A stretch of DNA of 20,319 nucleotides from positions 1-20,319 of IMG/VR virus record IMGVR_UViG_3300017731_000086; one strand, given 5' to 3'. Of this stretch, positions 9,672-16,292 are shown one piece after another. The notes under the pieces were generated by a model. It had not been told where the DNA came from and did no database searches. It saw only the letters and a program-made list of their open reading frames with translations. The stretch is from a virus. The position numbers were made by a program, and so were the translations under genes. Position 1 is the stretch's first letter. Each line of letters begins with the position of its first letter.

Positions 9672-9679
9672 AGGATACT

Positions 9680-11998
9680 ATGACAGTTACAGCAAATACA
9701 ACTAGAAACGATTACATAGCAGGTTCAACAAGTGCAAATCAAGTTGACTATGAGTATACGTTTCAGATACACGAAGCGTCTGATGTTGATGTATACCTCA
9801 ATGGTGTCAAGCAAACCTTAAATACACACTACACTATAGATGATATAGGCAATGCTACTGGCGGCACTGTTACGTTTACTTTGGTAGACGCAAATGGTGC
9901 TAGTATACCGCCACCAGAAAACGCAATAATTAACATTGTTATGGCAATGGATTTAGATAGAGATACCAACTATCAGCCTAGTGGTGCATTCTTAGCCGCA
10001 GATGTAAACAATGATTTTGACCGTCTATGGCTTGCTACTAACCAACAGCAGACAGCAGTCAATCGTAGCCTTAGATTGCAGGATGATGATGTAACTACGT
10101 CTAGCATGGAGTTGCCATTAAAGGATGCTCGTAAAGGCAAGCTGTTAGCATTTAACGCTACTACTGGTGATCCTGAAGCTACAAGCAATAATCAGTCTAA
10201 TTGGGATTCAGCATATAACGACACAATAACGTCTGCATCATTTAGTGGTGGTAATTACACTCTTACGCAAAGAGATGGCGGCACAATAACTACTAGTCTT
10301 GATGGGCGTTACTTAAAACTATCTGGCGGAAATGTTACAGGAACAACAAGATTTATTGAAGGTTTGTTAGTTGACCAAAACAAAGCAATAGCATTTAACG
10401 GCTCACAGTTAGTAATGGGAACTACTGGCACTGAAAGTTTTATTATTGAGGGTGGGACAGGTGATTTAAGTATTGATGCCGCAAACCTTAATCTTAGAGC
10501 TTCACCTACAGTAAACTACATTACTGCCACTAATGGTGGTGCTGTCAGCCTATACCATAATAATAGCGTTAAGTTGGCAACTACTAGCGGTGGTATTAGT
10601 GTAACAGGCACAATTACTGCTACAGGCTACAATTCAAGTAACTGGGACAATGCCTACAATGATAAGATAAATTCAGTTAGTTACAGTAACAATACCCTTA
10701 CGCTTACACAACAGGATGGGTCTACATTAACAACCACTATTGCAGGTGGCGGTGGTTCATCGCTTTGGTCTGCTAATAACTCTGATATTTACTATAACTC
10801 AGGCAGCGTGGGTATTGGCACTGATAGTCCTGCAAGAAAGCTAACAGTTCAAGGTGGCTCTGGTGATAACTTACCTGTTCGAGTTGTGGGTGGCTCTGGG
10901 ACTACTAAGTCGCACATGGAGTTCCAAGATGCTTCAACGACAGCAGACTATAAGGTTACTTTAGGTTCGGTTGGCGATGGCATGAGTTTTCAGGCAGGTG
11001 GCTCTGAGCGCCTACGTATTGACTCATCAGGCAACGTAGGTATAGGTACTACTAGTCCTGATAATGTAGGCTCGTCAAAAACACTGCACATTAATGACAA
11101 CACAAATGGTGGTGCTATAAGATTATCAGAAGGTAATACAAACAATGCTTTTGTGTCTTATGACGATTCTAATGGTATGCGTATACAGTCAATAGATACT
11201 ATTGCTCTAAAGACTGCTAACGCAGAGCGTATGCGTATAGACTCTAGCGGCAAAGTAGGTATAGGTACTAGTGATCCTGCTACAGCATTAGACGTTAGTG
11301 GAGATATAACCTTTTCTGGCGTTGTCAATGCAGGTGACGGCTCTGCCTCTGCACCTTCATACACATTTGGTGATGACACAAATACAGGTATGTTTAGCCC
11401 TGCGGCTGACACCATAGCATTTTCTGAGGGTGGCGTAGAAAGAATGCGTATTACCTCATCAGGCAAAGTAGGTATTGGCACTACTAATCCATCACAAAGA
11501 CTTCATGTAAATGGGGGCGTTCAAGGCAACAGATTTATTGCAACAAGCAATAATAACACTATTGCAAGTGCAGGACTTTATGGCGGTATAGGATTAACAA
11601 TTAAGCACGTTTATAGTTCATCTAGTACAACCTATGCAACCATGATTAGCTTCACAAATAATTCTAATGGCGAAGCAGGAAGAATACGCACACATGGTAG
11701 TTCAACACAATATGTATCCACATCTGATGAAAGACTTAAAGAAAACATCCAAGATGCAGGGGATGCAGGTAGTAAAATTGATGCTATTAGAATCAGACAG
11801 TTTGACTGGAAAGGAAGTGGAGAGCATGAAGACTTTGGTGTTATCGCACAAGAGTTACAGTCTGTAGCACCTGAAGCTGTATCTGAAGGAGAAACAGCAG
11901 ATGACATGATGGGTGTTGATTATAGTAAACTCGTACCAACCTTAATTAAAGAGATACAATCACTACGCAACAGAGTTGCAGAACTGGAGAATAATTAA
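9680..11998 (+). CDS. Tail fibre protein with T7-type N-terminus and self-cleaving S74 chaperone
   Basis: This 772-residue receptor-binding fibre has three parts. Residues 1-145 form a T7 gp17-type attachment domain (VTANTTRNDYIAG, DVDVYLNGVKQ, FLAADVNNDFDRLWLA). The shaft, about 146-670, carries repeated modules: two SNWD-AYND copies (173 and 320) and ER-RI-SSG-VGIGT copies at about 442, 515 and 586, plus a partial one near 374. Residues 682-772 are a Peptidase S74 intramolecular chaperone starting TSDERLKENI; S682 and K687 are the expected catalytic pair, with cleavage before S682 after trimerisation. The C-terminus is a coiled coil (LIKEIQSLRNRVAELE). AGAGGA precedes the ATG. Host specificity should lie in the shaft and tip before the chaperone. 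Confidence 0.9.
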   Translation: MTVTANTTRNDYIAGSTSANQVDYEYTFQIHEASDVDVYLNGVKQTLNTHYTIDDIGNATGGTVTFTLVDANGASIPPPENAIINIVMAMDLDRDTNYQPSGAFLAADVNNDFDRLWLATNQQQTAVNRSLRLQDDDVTTSSMELPLKDARKGKLLAFNATTGDPEATSNNQSNWDSAYNDTITSASFSGGNYTLTQRDGGTITTSLDGRYLKLSGGNVTGTTRFIEGLLVDQNKAIAFNGSQLVMGTTGTESFIIEGGTGDLSIDAANLNLRASPTVNYITATNGGAVSLYHNNSVKLATTSGGISVTGTITATGYNSSNWDNAYNDKINSVSYSNNTLTLTQQDGSTLTTTIAGGGGSSLWSANNSDIYYNSGSVGIGTDSPARKLTVQGGSGDNLPVRVVGGSGTTKSHMEFQDASTTADYKVTLGSVGDGMSFQAGGSERLRIDSSGNVGIGTTSPDNVGSSKTLHINDNTNGGAIRLSEGNTNNAFVSYDDSNGMRIQSIDTIALKTANAERMRIDSSGKVGIGTSDPATALDVSGDITFSGVVNAGDGSASAPSYTFGDDTNTGMFSPAADTIAFSEGGVERMRITSSGKVGIGTTNPSQRLHVNGGVQGNRFIATSNNNTIASAGLYGGIGLTIKHVYSSSSTTYATMISFTNNSNGEAGRIRTHGSSTQYVSTSDERLKENIQDAGDAGSKIDAIRIRQFDWKGSGEHEDFGVIAQELQSVAPEAVSEGETADDMMGVDYSKLVPTLIKEIQSLRNRVAELENN
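10196..10741 (+). repeat. Duplicated 35-residue module in the tail-fibre shaft
   Basis: Two in-frame copies of a 105 bp unit lie at 10196-10300 and 10637-10741, 441 bp apart. Each encodes a 35-residue block beginning SNWD, then AYND, with TLTQ and a DG..T.TT ending. By my alignment 21 of 35 residues are identical with no gaps. They look like a duplicated shaft module. Confidence 0.6.
10807..11491 (+). repeat. Repeated GIGT-type modules in the tail-fibre shaft
   Basis: In-frame copies encoding ER(L/M)RI(D/T)SSG(N/K)VGIGT lie at 11004-11062, 11223-11280 and 11437-11491, with a shorter GSVGIGT copy at 10807-10836. The three full copies are about 72 residues apart. DNA identity is high enough (for example GGCAAAGTAGGTAT in two copies) that recombination between them could remove or add shaft modules. 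Confidence 0.65.
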
Positions 11999-12286
11999 AT
12001 GAACTTTAACATTTCAACCTTAGAAAGAAACTCAGATGACGGTGTAGTTGTAGCTCACTGGCAGGTGAATAAGGCGCAAGGCGAGAACGTAGCATCTTCG
12101 TATGGTACGGTTAGCTTTACCCCAGACTCATCTGCTGAAGGCTATGTAGCTTATGCTGACCTTACAGAAGCTAATGTAATAGCATGGGTACAAGAGGCTG
12201 TGGACACTGAGGCTCTTGAAGCATCACTAGATGCTGACCTAGCTGAACAAGCATCACCATCAATAGTTACAGGAACTCCGTGGTAA
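11999..12286 (+). CDS. Small acidic protein downstream of the tail fibre
   Basis: This 95-residue protein of unknown function starts one base after the fibre stop. It begins with a beta-rich segment (NFNISTLERNSDDGVVVAHWQV) and continues with an acidic, Ala-rich helical half (about 50-95) ending in TGTPW. Small proteins with a similar start (a Leu-Glu-Arg strand followed by VV..HW) are common near fibre genes in marine phages as far as I recall, but I cannot name a function. It could be a fibre assembly factor or a minor structural protein. No signal peptide or membrane segment is present. Its stop overlaps the next ATG (TAATG at 12284-12288). Confidence 0.6.
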   Translation: MNFNISTLERNSDDGVVVAHWQVNKAQGENVASSYGTVSFTPDSSAEGYVAYADLTEANVIAWVQEAVDTEALEASLDADLAEQASPSIVTGTPW

Positions 12287-12468
12287 TGATTACTATTGAC
12301 GACAAAACTTATACAGAAGAAGATTTAGATGATGCACAACTTGTGCAGGTGGAGCGTGTTAATGCACTGCAAGCTGAACTAAATCATTTACAAATGCGCG
12401 CACAGGAACTCAACATTCTTATAAGCGCGTATGCCAATTCTATTAAAGAAAGCCTTGAGGAAAAATAA
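12286..12468 (+). CDS. Small coiled-coil protein with ITIDDKTYTEEDL start
   Basis: This 60-residue protein is of unknown function. I chose ATG at 12286, coupled to the previous stop by TAATG, over a GTG six bases upstream. It starts MITIDDKTYTEEDLDDAQL and continues as a single amphipathic helix (about 18-58). The pattern 'I-IDGKxYxxEDLs, then a helix' is a recurrent small family in marine viruses, which I recall as DUF6447-like; I cannot verify this. Its stop overlaps the next start, again TAATG. Confidence 0.55.
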   Translation: MITIDDKTYTEEDLDDAQLVQVERVNALQAELNHLQMRAQELNILISAYANSIKESLEEK

Positions 12469-12689
12469 TGTCAAACTTAGAGCCAAGAGTTAGCAAGCTA
12501 GAATGGCGTGTAGATAATCACTCTAATCAACTAACAAGATTGCATAATCAAACATCTGAACTAAGAGATGAGTTACACAATATTAACAAATCATTACTTC
12601 AGATTAAGTGGTTAGCACTTGGTGTTGGGCTTGTGATAGTAGGTGAGTCTCTTGGTTTAGGCGGCATGATGAGAGTGCTTGGAGTGTAA
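12468..12689 (+). CDS. Small coiled-coil protein with a C-terminal membrane segment
   Basis: This 73-residue protein has residues 1-44 forming a heptad-rich helix (VSKLEWRVDNHSNQLTRLHN) and one predicted membrane segment at about 47-67 (WLALGVGLVIVGESLGLGGM). It starts at a TAATG overlap and ends one base before the holin ATG. Its place just before the holin suggests a part in lysis, for example as a holin partner or antiholin, but this is inference from position only. It is not a recognisable spanin, because the membrane segment is C-terminal. Confidence 0.5.
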   Translation: MSNLEPRVSKLEWRVDNHSNQLTRLHNQTSELRDELHNINKSLLQIKWLALGVGLVIVGESLGLGGMMRVLGV

Positions 12690-12690
12690 T

Positions 12691-13062
12691 ATGTGGCAAT
12701 CATTAGTAGGTCCTATTGCTAACATTGCAGGTGGATACCTAAAGAATAAAGCAGAAGAAAAGCAAGCCAAGCATGAGGCTAAAATGAAAGTCATACAGAG
12801 TGATGGTGACTGGGAATCTAAAGCTGTAGATGCTTCTGCTAACTCATGGAAGGATGAGTTCTGGACACTTGTATTAGCTGTGCCTATCTTTATGATTGGT
12901 TACGCAATAGTAGTGAATGACCCATCAGTAATTGATAGGGTAGAAGATGGCTTTGTTGCCTTGTCTAACTTACCTGAGTGGTATCAGTATCTACTATTCA
13001 TTGCTATCTCTAGTTCGTTCGGTATCAAGGGTGTATCTAAGCTAATGAGTTTGCGTAAGTGA
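12691..13062 (+). CDS. Holin (3TM gene-transfer-agent/marine phage type)
   Basis: This 123-residue protein matches the pattern of the GTA holin 3TM family. It has an MW-I-NIAGGYLKNK start, a charged helix with KQAKHEAKMKV (about 25-35), SWKDEFWTL leading into a membrane segment (about 57-75), a linker, then LPEWYQYLL and a second membrane segment (about 98-116) ending SSFGIKGVSK. It should open the inner membrane at the end of infection so that the leaderless M15 peptidase encoded at 14837 can reach peptidoglycan. I chose ATG 12691, giving the family-typical N-terminus, over TTG 12679. The stop overlaps the next GTG (GTGA at 13059-13062). Confidence 0.8.
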   Translation: MWQSLVGPIANIAGGYLKNKAEEKQAKHEAKMKVIQSDGDWESKAVDASANSWKDEFWTLVLAVPIFMIGYAIVVNDPSVIDRVEDGFVALSNLPEWYQYLLFIAISSSFGIKGVSKLMSLRK

Positions 13063-13667
13063 GACTGCTGTTACTGTTATTTTCTGTGTCAGTGTATGCG
13101 TCAGACAGCCAACAGAACGGTGATTTGAACAACAACACACAAGACTCTACAGTTAATAGTAACAATGTTACGACAAGCACCACAACTCAGAACGTAGGGG
13201 CAGGGGCAGGGAAGCCTAACCCAGTAAACACTGCTATATCTCCATCTCTTATGTCATCAGGGCAAGATACTTGTTTACGATCTGCCAGTGGTGGTATGCA
13301 AATAGATGTATTAGGCATCAATGGTGGGCGTTATGTGCAAGATGAAGAGTGTAACAGAAGGAAGGACAGCAAAGTTTTAAAGGACATGGGTATGTCTATC
13401 GCGGCAGTAAGCCGTATGTGCCAAAACAATAATAACTGGACAGCCATGTTTATCGCAGGAACACCATGCCCCATATTAGTCAATGGTCGCATGGTCTTTG
13501 GTAAGAATGCCTTTATAGCCATGAAGAATAACCCGACATTATTTATTCCTGACTATGAAGACAAAGAAACACACTACAACCAACTACTAGGAATAGGGGT
13601 AACAATAGATGAAGAAGATACTAGCGACAATCTTAGCGTGTCTGAGCGTTTCCGCCCACAGCATTAA
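13059..13667 (+). CDS. Exported Cys-containing protein of the lysis block
   Basis: This 202-residue protein starts with GTG, coupled to the holin stop. It begins with a short signal peptide (MRLLLLLFSVSVYA, cleavage likely after A14). A Asn/Thr/Ser-rich low-complexity segment (15-50) follows, then a compact domain with four cysteines (C72, C98, C121, C137) in the order DTCLRSASGG, DEECNRR, MGMSIAAVSRMC and AGTPCP. I recall a similar MG..AAV..-C and GTPCP pattern in exported proteins next to holins of marine phages; their role is unknown. Two disulfides in the periplasm are plausible. The last 59 nt overlap the start of the next gene in another frame. It might assist lysis or modify the envelope. 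Confidence 0.6.
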   Translation: MRLLLLLFSVSVYASDSQQNGDLNNNTQDSTVNSNNVTTSTTTQNVGAGAGKPNPVNTAISPSLMSSGQDTCLRSASGGMQIDVLGINGGRYVQDEECNRRKDSKVLKDMGMSIAAVSRMCQNNNNWTAMFIAGTPCPILVNGRMVFGKNAFIAMKNNPTLFIPDYEDKETHYNQLLGIGVTIDEEDTSDNLSVSERFRPQH

Positions 13668-14415
13668 TGTATCTAACTTAGTTGATACCAGTCAAAGCAT
13701 TGTTGACACGTTTGACTTAGGCATACAGAGAGTATCTGCATTACAAACATTATCTGATCAGGGGTTAATTGCACCTGACAGTGTGGTGGATGATAGCAAG
13801 CTAACTTATGAGCAAGCTCAAGCCTACAATGATGCTTTACAAATGACAACGCAAGCAGTCTATACAATGACCGCTAACGAGTTTGTAGGCGAACAGGTAG
13901 ATCAGGCTAAGATGGAACTTAACACGGCTGTAAGCGCATTTGTGGGCGCGTCAGAGGTATTGATCAAAGCTGTTGTTGTTAATGACATGGCAGTAGAAAC
14001 AGAAGAGAGTGGTGATGCTGTACAGGCACAAGAGATACAGTCGTTTATTGCTAACAATGATGTTGAGATTACTGACACTCATGTTGATGCCTACAATGAT
14101 TCCCTCGATGCAGTAGAAGAGACGGCTCAGACCTTTGCCGCATTCGTGGCAGTGCAGAATGATGAAGGCTTAGTGCAAGATATGCAGGCAGAAGTAGATA
14201 TGATGGGTGATGACTTTATGAATGCTTATAATGCGTCATTTGATTCATCTACTGGTTATGCTTCTTTATCTTTCCATACGACTAACGTGGTTATGATGTA
14301 CAGCTTAGAAGGTGCATTTGTAAGTGCGGCTGATGTCTTAGGTGCGGGTCAAGAGGGTGAGTTCTATCAGACTGGACCAACTGCTGACAATTGTTTTTAC
14401 TGTGAGGAATACTAG
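13609..14415 (+). CDS. Exported acidic protein of unknown function
   Basis: This 268-residue protein starts at ATG 13609, deep inside the preceding gene (59 nt overlap); AGGGG lies upstream. The N-terminus is a signal peptide (MKKILATILACLSVSAHS). Cleavage after A16 or S18 is likely, although ILAC at 8-11 is an imperfect lipobox, so lipidation cannot be excluded. The mature part is acidic, Ala/Asp/Glu/Gln-rich and probably helical, and ends in a Cys-x-x-Cys pair (C262, C265) four residues from the C-terminus. I do not recognise the family. Its place between holin and peptidase suggests an envelope role during lysis. It is far larger than known outer-membrane spanins. Confidence 0.55.
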   Translation: MKKILATILACLSVSAHSINVSNLVDTSQSIVDTFDLGIQRVSALQTLSDQGLIAPDSVVDDSKLTYEQAQAYNDALQMTTQAVYTMTANEFVGEQVDQAKMELNTAVSAFVGASEVLIKAVVVNDMAVETEESGDAVQAQEIQSFIANNDVEITDTHVDAYNDSLDAVEETAQTFAAFVAVQNDEGLVQDMQAEVDMMGDDFMNAYNASFDSSTGYASLSFHTTNVVMMYSLEGAFVSAADVLGAGQEGEFYQTGPTADNCFYCEEY

Positions 14416-14837
14416 TGCTTGCTGATACAGAAGTTAATATAGGTGGCACCAAACTTAAAGGTGTGTGGATTGCCATAGTGCTGACGATAGGTACTTCGAT
14501 AGGGGGTACTGTATGGACAGCCAGTAGTTTGTATTCAAGGCTAGAGACTGTAGAGGCTATACAGATACCTGATACATCAGAGATGCAAGAGCAGTTAGTA
14601 GGTTTAGGAAGTAACCTAGAGACTATCATGGAGCGTCAGAAAGAGTTGATAGCTTTGCAGGAAAGAGTAGTCGATGTTGAGAAGCTAGTCACAGAGATGC
14701 AGGTAACTGTAGAAAAAGCTAAGATAGCCACAGAGAATAGTGATAAGATACAGGGTAGGCTAGATAAGATTGATAAAGAAATAGATAGTATCTGGCAAGG
14801 CATGGACTACCTATCAAATCCGTATCGAGGTGAATAA
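14415..14837 (+). CDS. Membrane-anchored coiled-coil protein, possible spanin-like lysis protein
   Basis: This 140-residue protein starts with GTG at 14415, overlapping the previous stop (TAGTG). GAGGA lies 6 nt upstream. It has one membrane segment near the N-terminus (about 17-37, GVWIAIVLTIGTSIGGTVW) and then a long heptad-rich helix (about 40-132) rich in Glu, Lys and Gln. An N-terminal anchor with a long periplasmic coiled coil beside an endolysin gene is the shape of an inner-membrane (Rz-like) spanin. No sequence motif confirms this, and no classical outer-membrane Rz1 partner is seen, although the exported protein just upstream is a candidate. The stop overlaps the peptidase ATG. Confidence 0.5.
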   Translation: MLADTEVNIGGTKLKGVWIAIVLTIGTSIGGTVWTASSLYSRLETVEAIQIPDTSEMQEQLVGLGSNLETIMERQKELIALQERVVDVEKLVTEMQVTVEKAKIATENSDKIQGRLDKIDKEIDSIWQGMDYLSNPYRGE

Positions 14838-15181
14838 TGTTTAAGTATTTTAAGCTGAGTGAGTTTGACTGTCAGTGTACTGGCAACAATGAGATGAAAG
14901 AAGAGTTCATCCACAAGCTAGATGAGTTGCGTGAAGCATGTGGGTTTAGCTTTAACATTACTTCTGGTTATAGAGACCCATCACATCCTATCGAGGCTCG
15001 TAAATCTAAGCCCGGAACACACGCACAGGGTATAGCGGCAGACATAGCTGTAGCTAATGGTGCAGAGAGATACAAGATTGTTAGTGAGGCTATGCGTCTA
15101 GGGTTTACTGGAGTAGGTGTTGCTAAGACATTCATCCATGTGGACATCCGAGAAACTACACCAGTGGTCTGGCAATACTAG
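14837..15181 (+). CDS. M15-family peptidase, phage endolysin
   Basis: This 114-residue protein matches the Peptidase M15 (D-Ala-D-Ala carboxypeptidase-like) fold used by many phage endolysins to cut peptide cross-links in peptidoglycan. Visible motifs are the N-terminal YFKLSEFDCQC, SGYRD (43-47), GTHAQGIAADI with zinc ligands H62 and D69, and FIHVDIR with H101. There is no signal peptide, so it should need the upstream holin to reach its substrate. The start is ATG in a TAATG overlap. It is the last gene of the rightward late block; its TAG stop overlaps the TAG stop of the convergent gene on the other strand. Confidence 0.85.
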   Translation: MFKYFKLSEFDCQCTGNNEMKEEFIHKLDELREACGFSFNITSGYRDPSHPIEARKSKPGTHAQGIAADIAVANGAERYKIVSEAMRLGFTGVGVAKTFIHVDIRETTPVVWQY

Positions 15182-15435
15182 GCTAGTAAAGACTTACGTC
15201 TAGTTTTCTTTTTAATCTTCTTAGGTTGAGAGCTGTACTGTTTACCTGCGGCAGTATCTCTTCTTTTTTTTGCGGATGTGGCGGCATACTCTTGAGGGCT
15301 GAGTGCCTGTCTTGCTTTTCTAGGCAGGTATCTTTCCCCTGTAGCCTTTGAACCCTGAGTGCTAGGCTTCCCTGATTTAGTTCCCCAGTCCTGTTTAGTC
15401 CACTGTTTTAGGCTTCGCTGTGATTTAGCAAGCAT
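15178..15435 (-). CDS. Small basic protein (85 aa) with KSQRSLKQWTKQ start
   Basis: This 85-residue protein is very rich in Lys and Arg. It has the recognisable block KSQRSLKQWTKQDWGTKSGK, then TGERYLPRKARQALSPQEYA and a basic tail (QPKKIKKKTRRKS). I recall near-identical patterns in many marine phage genomes, always as small proteins of unknown function. The ATG at 15435 shares a base with the stop of the preceding tiny gene (TAATG on this strand). Charge and small size suggest nucleic-acid binding or packing in the virion, but nothing in the sequence proves that. Confidence 0.65.
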   Translation of the reverse strand: MLAKSQRSLKQWTKQDWGTKSGKPSTQGSKATGERYLPRKARQALSPQEYAATSAKKRRDTAAGKQYSSQPKKIKKKTRRKSLLA

Positions 15436-15599
15436 TACTTGTACCCACCGCCCTTAGCTTTGTACATACGAGCAAGCATCTGCGCCTTACGCGCTGACCA
15501 TTGTCCTGCTCTACCACCCTTGCCGCCTGCTTTGATTCTGTTAAACAGGTTCTTACGCATGGTTGGCTTGGTATAATTACCTGCCGCGTTTACTGCCAT
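15435..15599 (-). CDS. Tiny basic protein (54 aa), MAVNAAGNYTKP type
   Basis: A 54-codon frame reads MAVNAAGNYTKPTMRKNLFN, then RIKAGGKGGRAGQWSARKAQ and ends KGGGYK. The GQWSARKAQ-L-A-YK-GGGYK pattern is one I recall as conserved among marine phages, which supports it as a real gene despite its length. TAGGA lies 8 nt before the ATG. It overlaps the preceding 34-aa gene by 23 nt in another frame and is coupled to the following 85-aa gene through TAATG. Strongly basic; function unknown. Confidence 0.65.
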   Translation of the reverse strand: MAVNAAGNYTKPTMRKNLFNRIKAGGKGGRAGQWSARKAQMLARMYKAKGGGYK

Positions 15600-15681
15600 T
15601 GCCCATTCCTAGTAATGACTTCTTCTTTTTCTTGGGCGGTCTTCCCACCTTAGAACCGTATGTACCTTTACCGTATGGCAT
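15577..15681 (-). CDS. Tiny basic protein (34 aa), MPYGKGTYGSK type
   Basis: A 34-codon frame reads MPYGKGTYGSKVGRPPKKKK and ends GNGSKRGR. A strong ribosome site (TAGGAGATAAAC before ATG) is built from the stop codon of the upstream gene, supporting translation. The MPYGKGTYGSK start is a pattern I recall from other marine phages. It consists almost entirely of Gly, Lys, Arg, Pro and Tyr and is probably disordered; nucleic-acid binding or a minor capsid or core role is a guess. Confidence 0.6.
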   Translation of the reverse strand: MPYGKGTYGSKVGRPPKKKKKSLLGMGNGSKRGR

Positions 15682-15690
15682 GTTTATCTC

Positions 15691-15966
15691 CTACCATTTA
15701 ACTTTGTTTGCCCAATATGCCGCAGACATCTTACCTTTAGCGATGTTTTTAGCATGGCGAGCTTTGAATGATTTGCGTCTAGCCTTATCTTTAGCGGTCA
15801 TTGGCTTCTTTCCTGCACCACGAACACCTTGCTGTCCAAACCTTATAGTCTTTACTTTGTCACCCTCTTTCGCCACGACCACATGGGACTTGGTTGGGTG
15901 TTTGGGAGTGCGCTTAGGTTTGTTATAACCTGATACGCCAATACGTTTTAATAGGGACTTAGACAT
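15691..15966 (-). CDS. Small basic protein (91 aa) with GVSGYNKPKRTP motif
   Basis: This 91-residue protein starts SKSLLKRIGVSGYNKPKRTP, followed by HPTKSHVVVAKEGDKVKTI, IRFGQQGV and KARRKSFKARHAKNIAKG, and ends SAAYWANKVKW. I recall this as a frequent marine-phage family (DUF6321-like, from memory). I chose ATG 15966, where the family sequence begins; an in-frame upstream extension to 16026 would run through a terminator hairpin. There is no usable Shine-Dalgarno: AGGG sits only 2 nt from the ATG. Instead a TGGTATAAT element places the predicted transcription start on the ATG itself. First gene of a four-gene basic cluster; function unknown. Confidence 0.7.
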   Translation of the reverse strand: MSKSLLKRIGVSGYNKPKRTPKHPTKSHVVVAKEGDKVKTIRFGQQGVRGAGKKPMTAKDKARRKSFKARHAKNIAKGKMSAAYWANKVKW

Positions 15967-15981
15967 TGCCCTATTATACCA
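15967..15981 (-). promoter_or_regulatory. Extended -10 promoter for a possibly leaderless mRNA
   Basis: On the - strand the sequence reads TGGTATAATAGGGCA followed directly by the ATG at 15966. TGGTATAAT is a perfect extended -10 element (TGnTATAAT), which does not require a -35 box. Six bases separate TATAAT from the A of the ATG, so the usual start site would be that A. The T-tract of the upstream terminator abuts it. Read from sequence only. Confidence 0.5.
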
Positions 15982-16006
15982 AAAAAAAGCCCCAAATACA
16001 TGGGGC
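15981..16006 (-). terminator. Intrinsic terminator of the leftward early operon
   Basis: On the - strand, GCCCCA, a 6 nt loop (TGTATT) and TGGGGC form a perfect 6 bp stem, followed at once by eight T residues. It lies 39 bases beyond the stop of the last gene of the leftward replication/recombination operon (16045) and just before the basic-protein cluster. It should separate the two transcripts. Confidence 0.85.
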
Positions 16007-16044
16007 AAAGTGGACATACTACACATACTAGGGGATATGTATTT

Positions 16045-16284
16045 CTATTCTATATCAAACATCTCAGGATGTTCAAGACTTAATTGTTCTTCCGTGGGTG
16101 GCTCCATGTGTTCTGCGACAGATTCTTCAACTTTATCCCACAGGTCTATTATCTGCTTTCTCGCATAACCACTTGCATTGCGGTACACAGCCGCAGTTAA
16201 TACGTTGATTAACTCTTCGCGTATATCAGTTAATCCATACTGGTCTATCTTGTCAAACATGATTCCTAATATCTCATCTTCCAT
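16045..16284 (-). CDS. Small acidic protein of unknown function
   Basis: This is a 79-residue acidic, largely helical protein (MEDEILGIMFDKIDQYGLTD; tail EEQLSLEHPEMFDIE). GAGGTG lies upstream of the ATG and the gene follows the HNH gene by 8 nt, so it is probably the last gene of the leftward operon before the terminator at 15981-16006. There is no motif, membrane segment or signal peptide. I do not recognise a family. Confidence 0.5.
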   Translation of the reverse strand: MEDEILGIMFDKIDQYGLTDIREELINVLTAAVYRNASGYARKQIIDLWDKVEESVAEHMEPPTEEQLSLEHPEMFDIE

Positions 16285-16292
16285 AGCACACC

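Noticed and set aside
15190-15213. AGAC-TTAC-GTCT hairpin followed by a T-rich run after the endolysin gene
   Set aside because: The stem is only 4 bp and the T run is separated and interrupted; it lies inside the convergent coding gene. Too weak to call a late terminator.
15563-15928. A 121-residue + strand frame with hydrophobic stretches
   Set aside because: It is the antisense shadow of three - strand basic-protein genes that have ribosome sites and recognisable sequences; its Leu/Pro/Phe richness is what reverse-complemented Lys/Arg codons produce.
15967-16026. Upstream extension of the 91-aa basic protein to an ATG at 16026
   Set aside because: The added 20 residues are read through the terminator hairpin and its T-tract and do not resemble the family; the start at 15966 fits.
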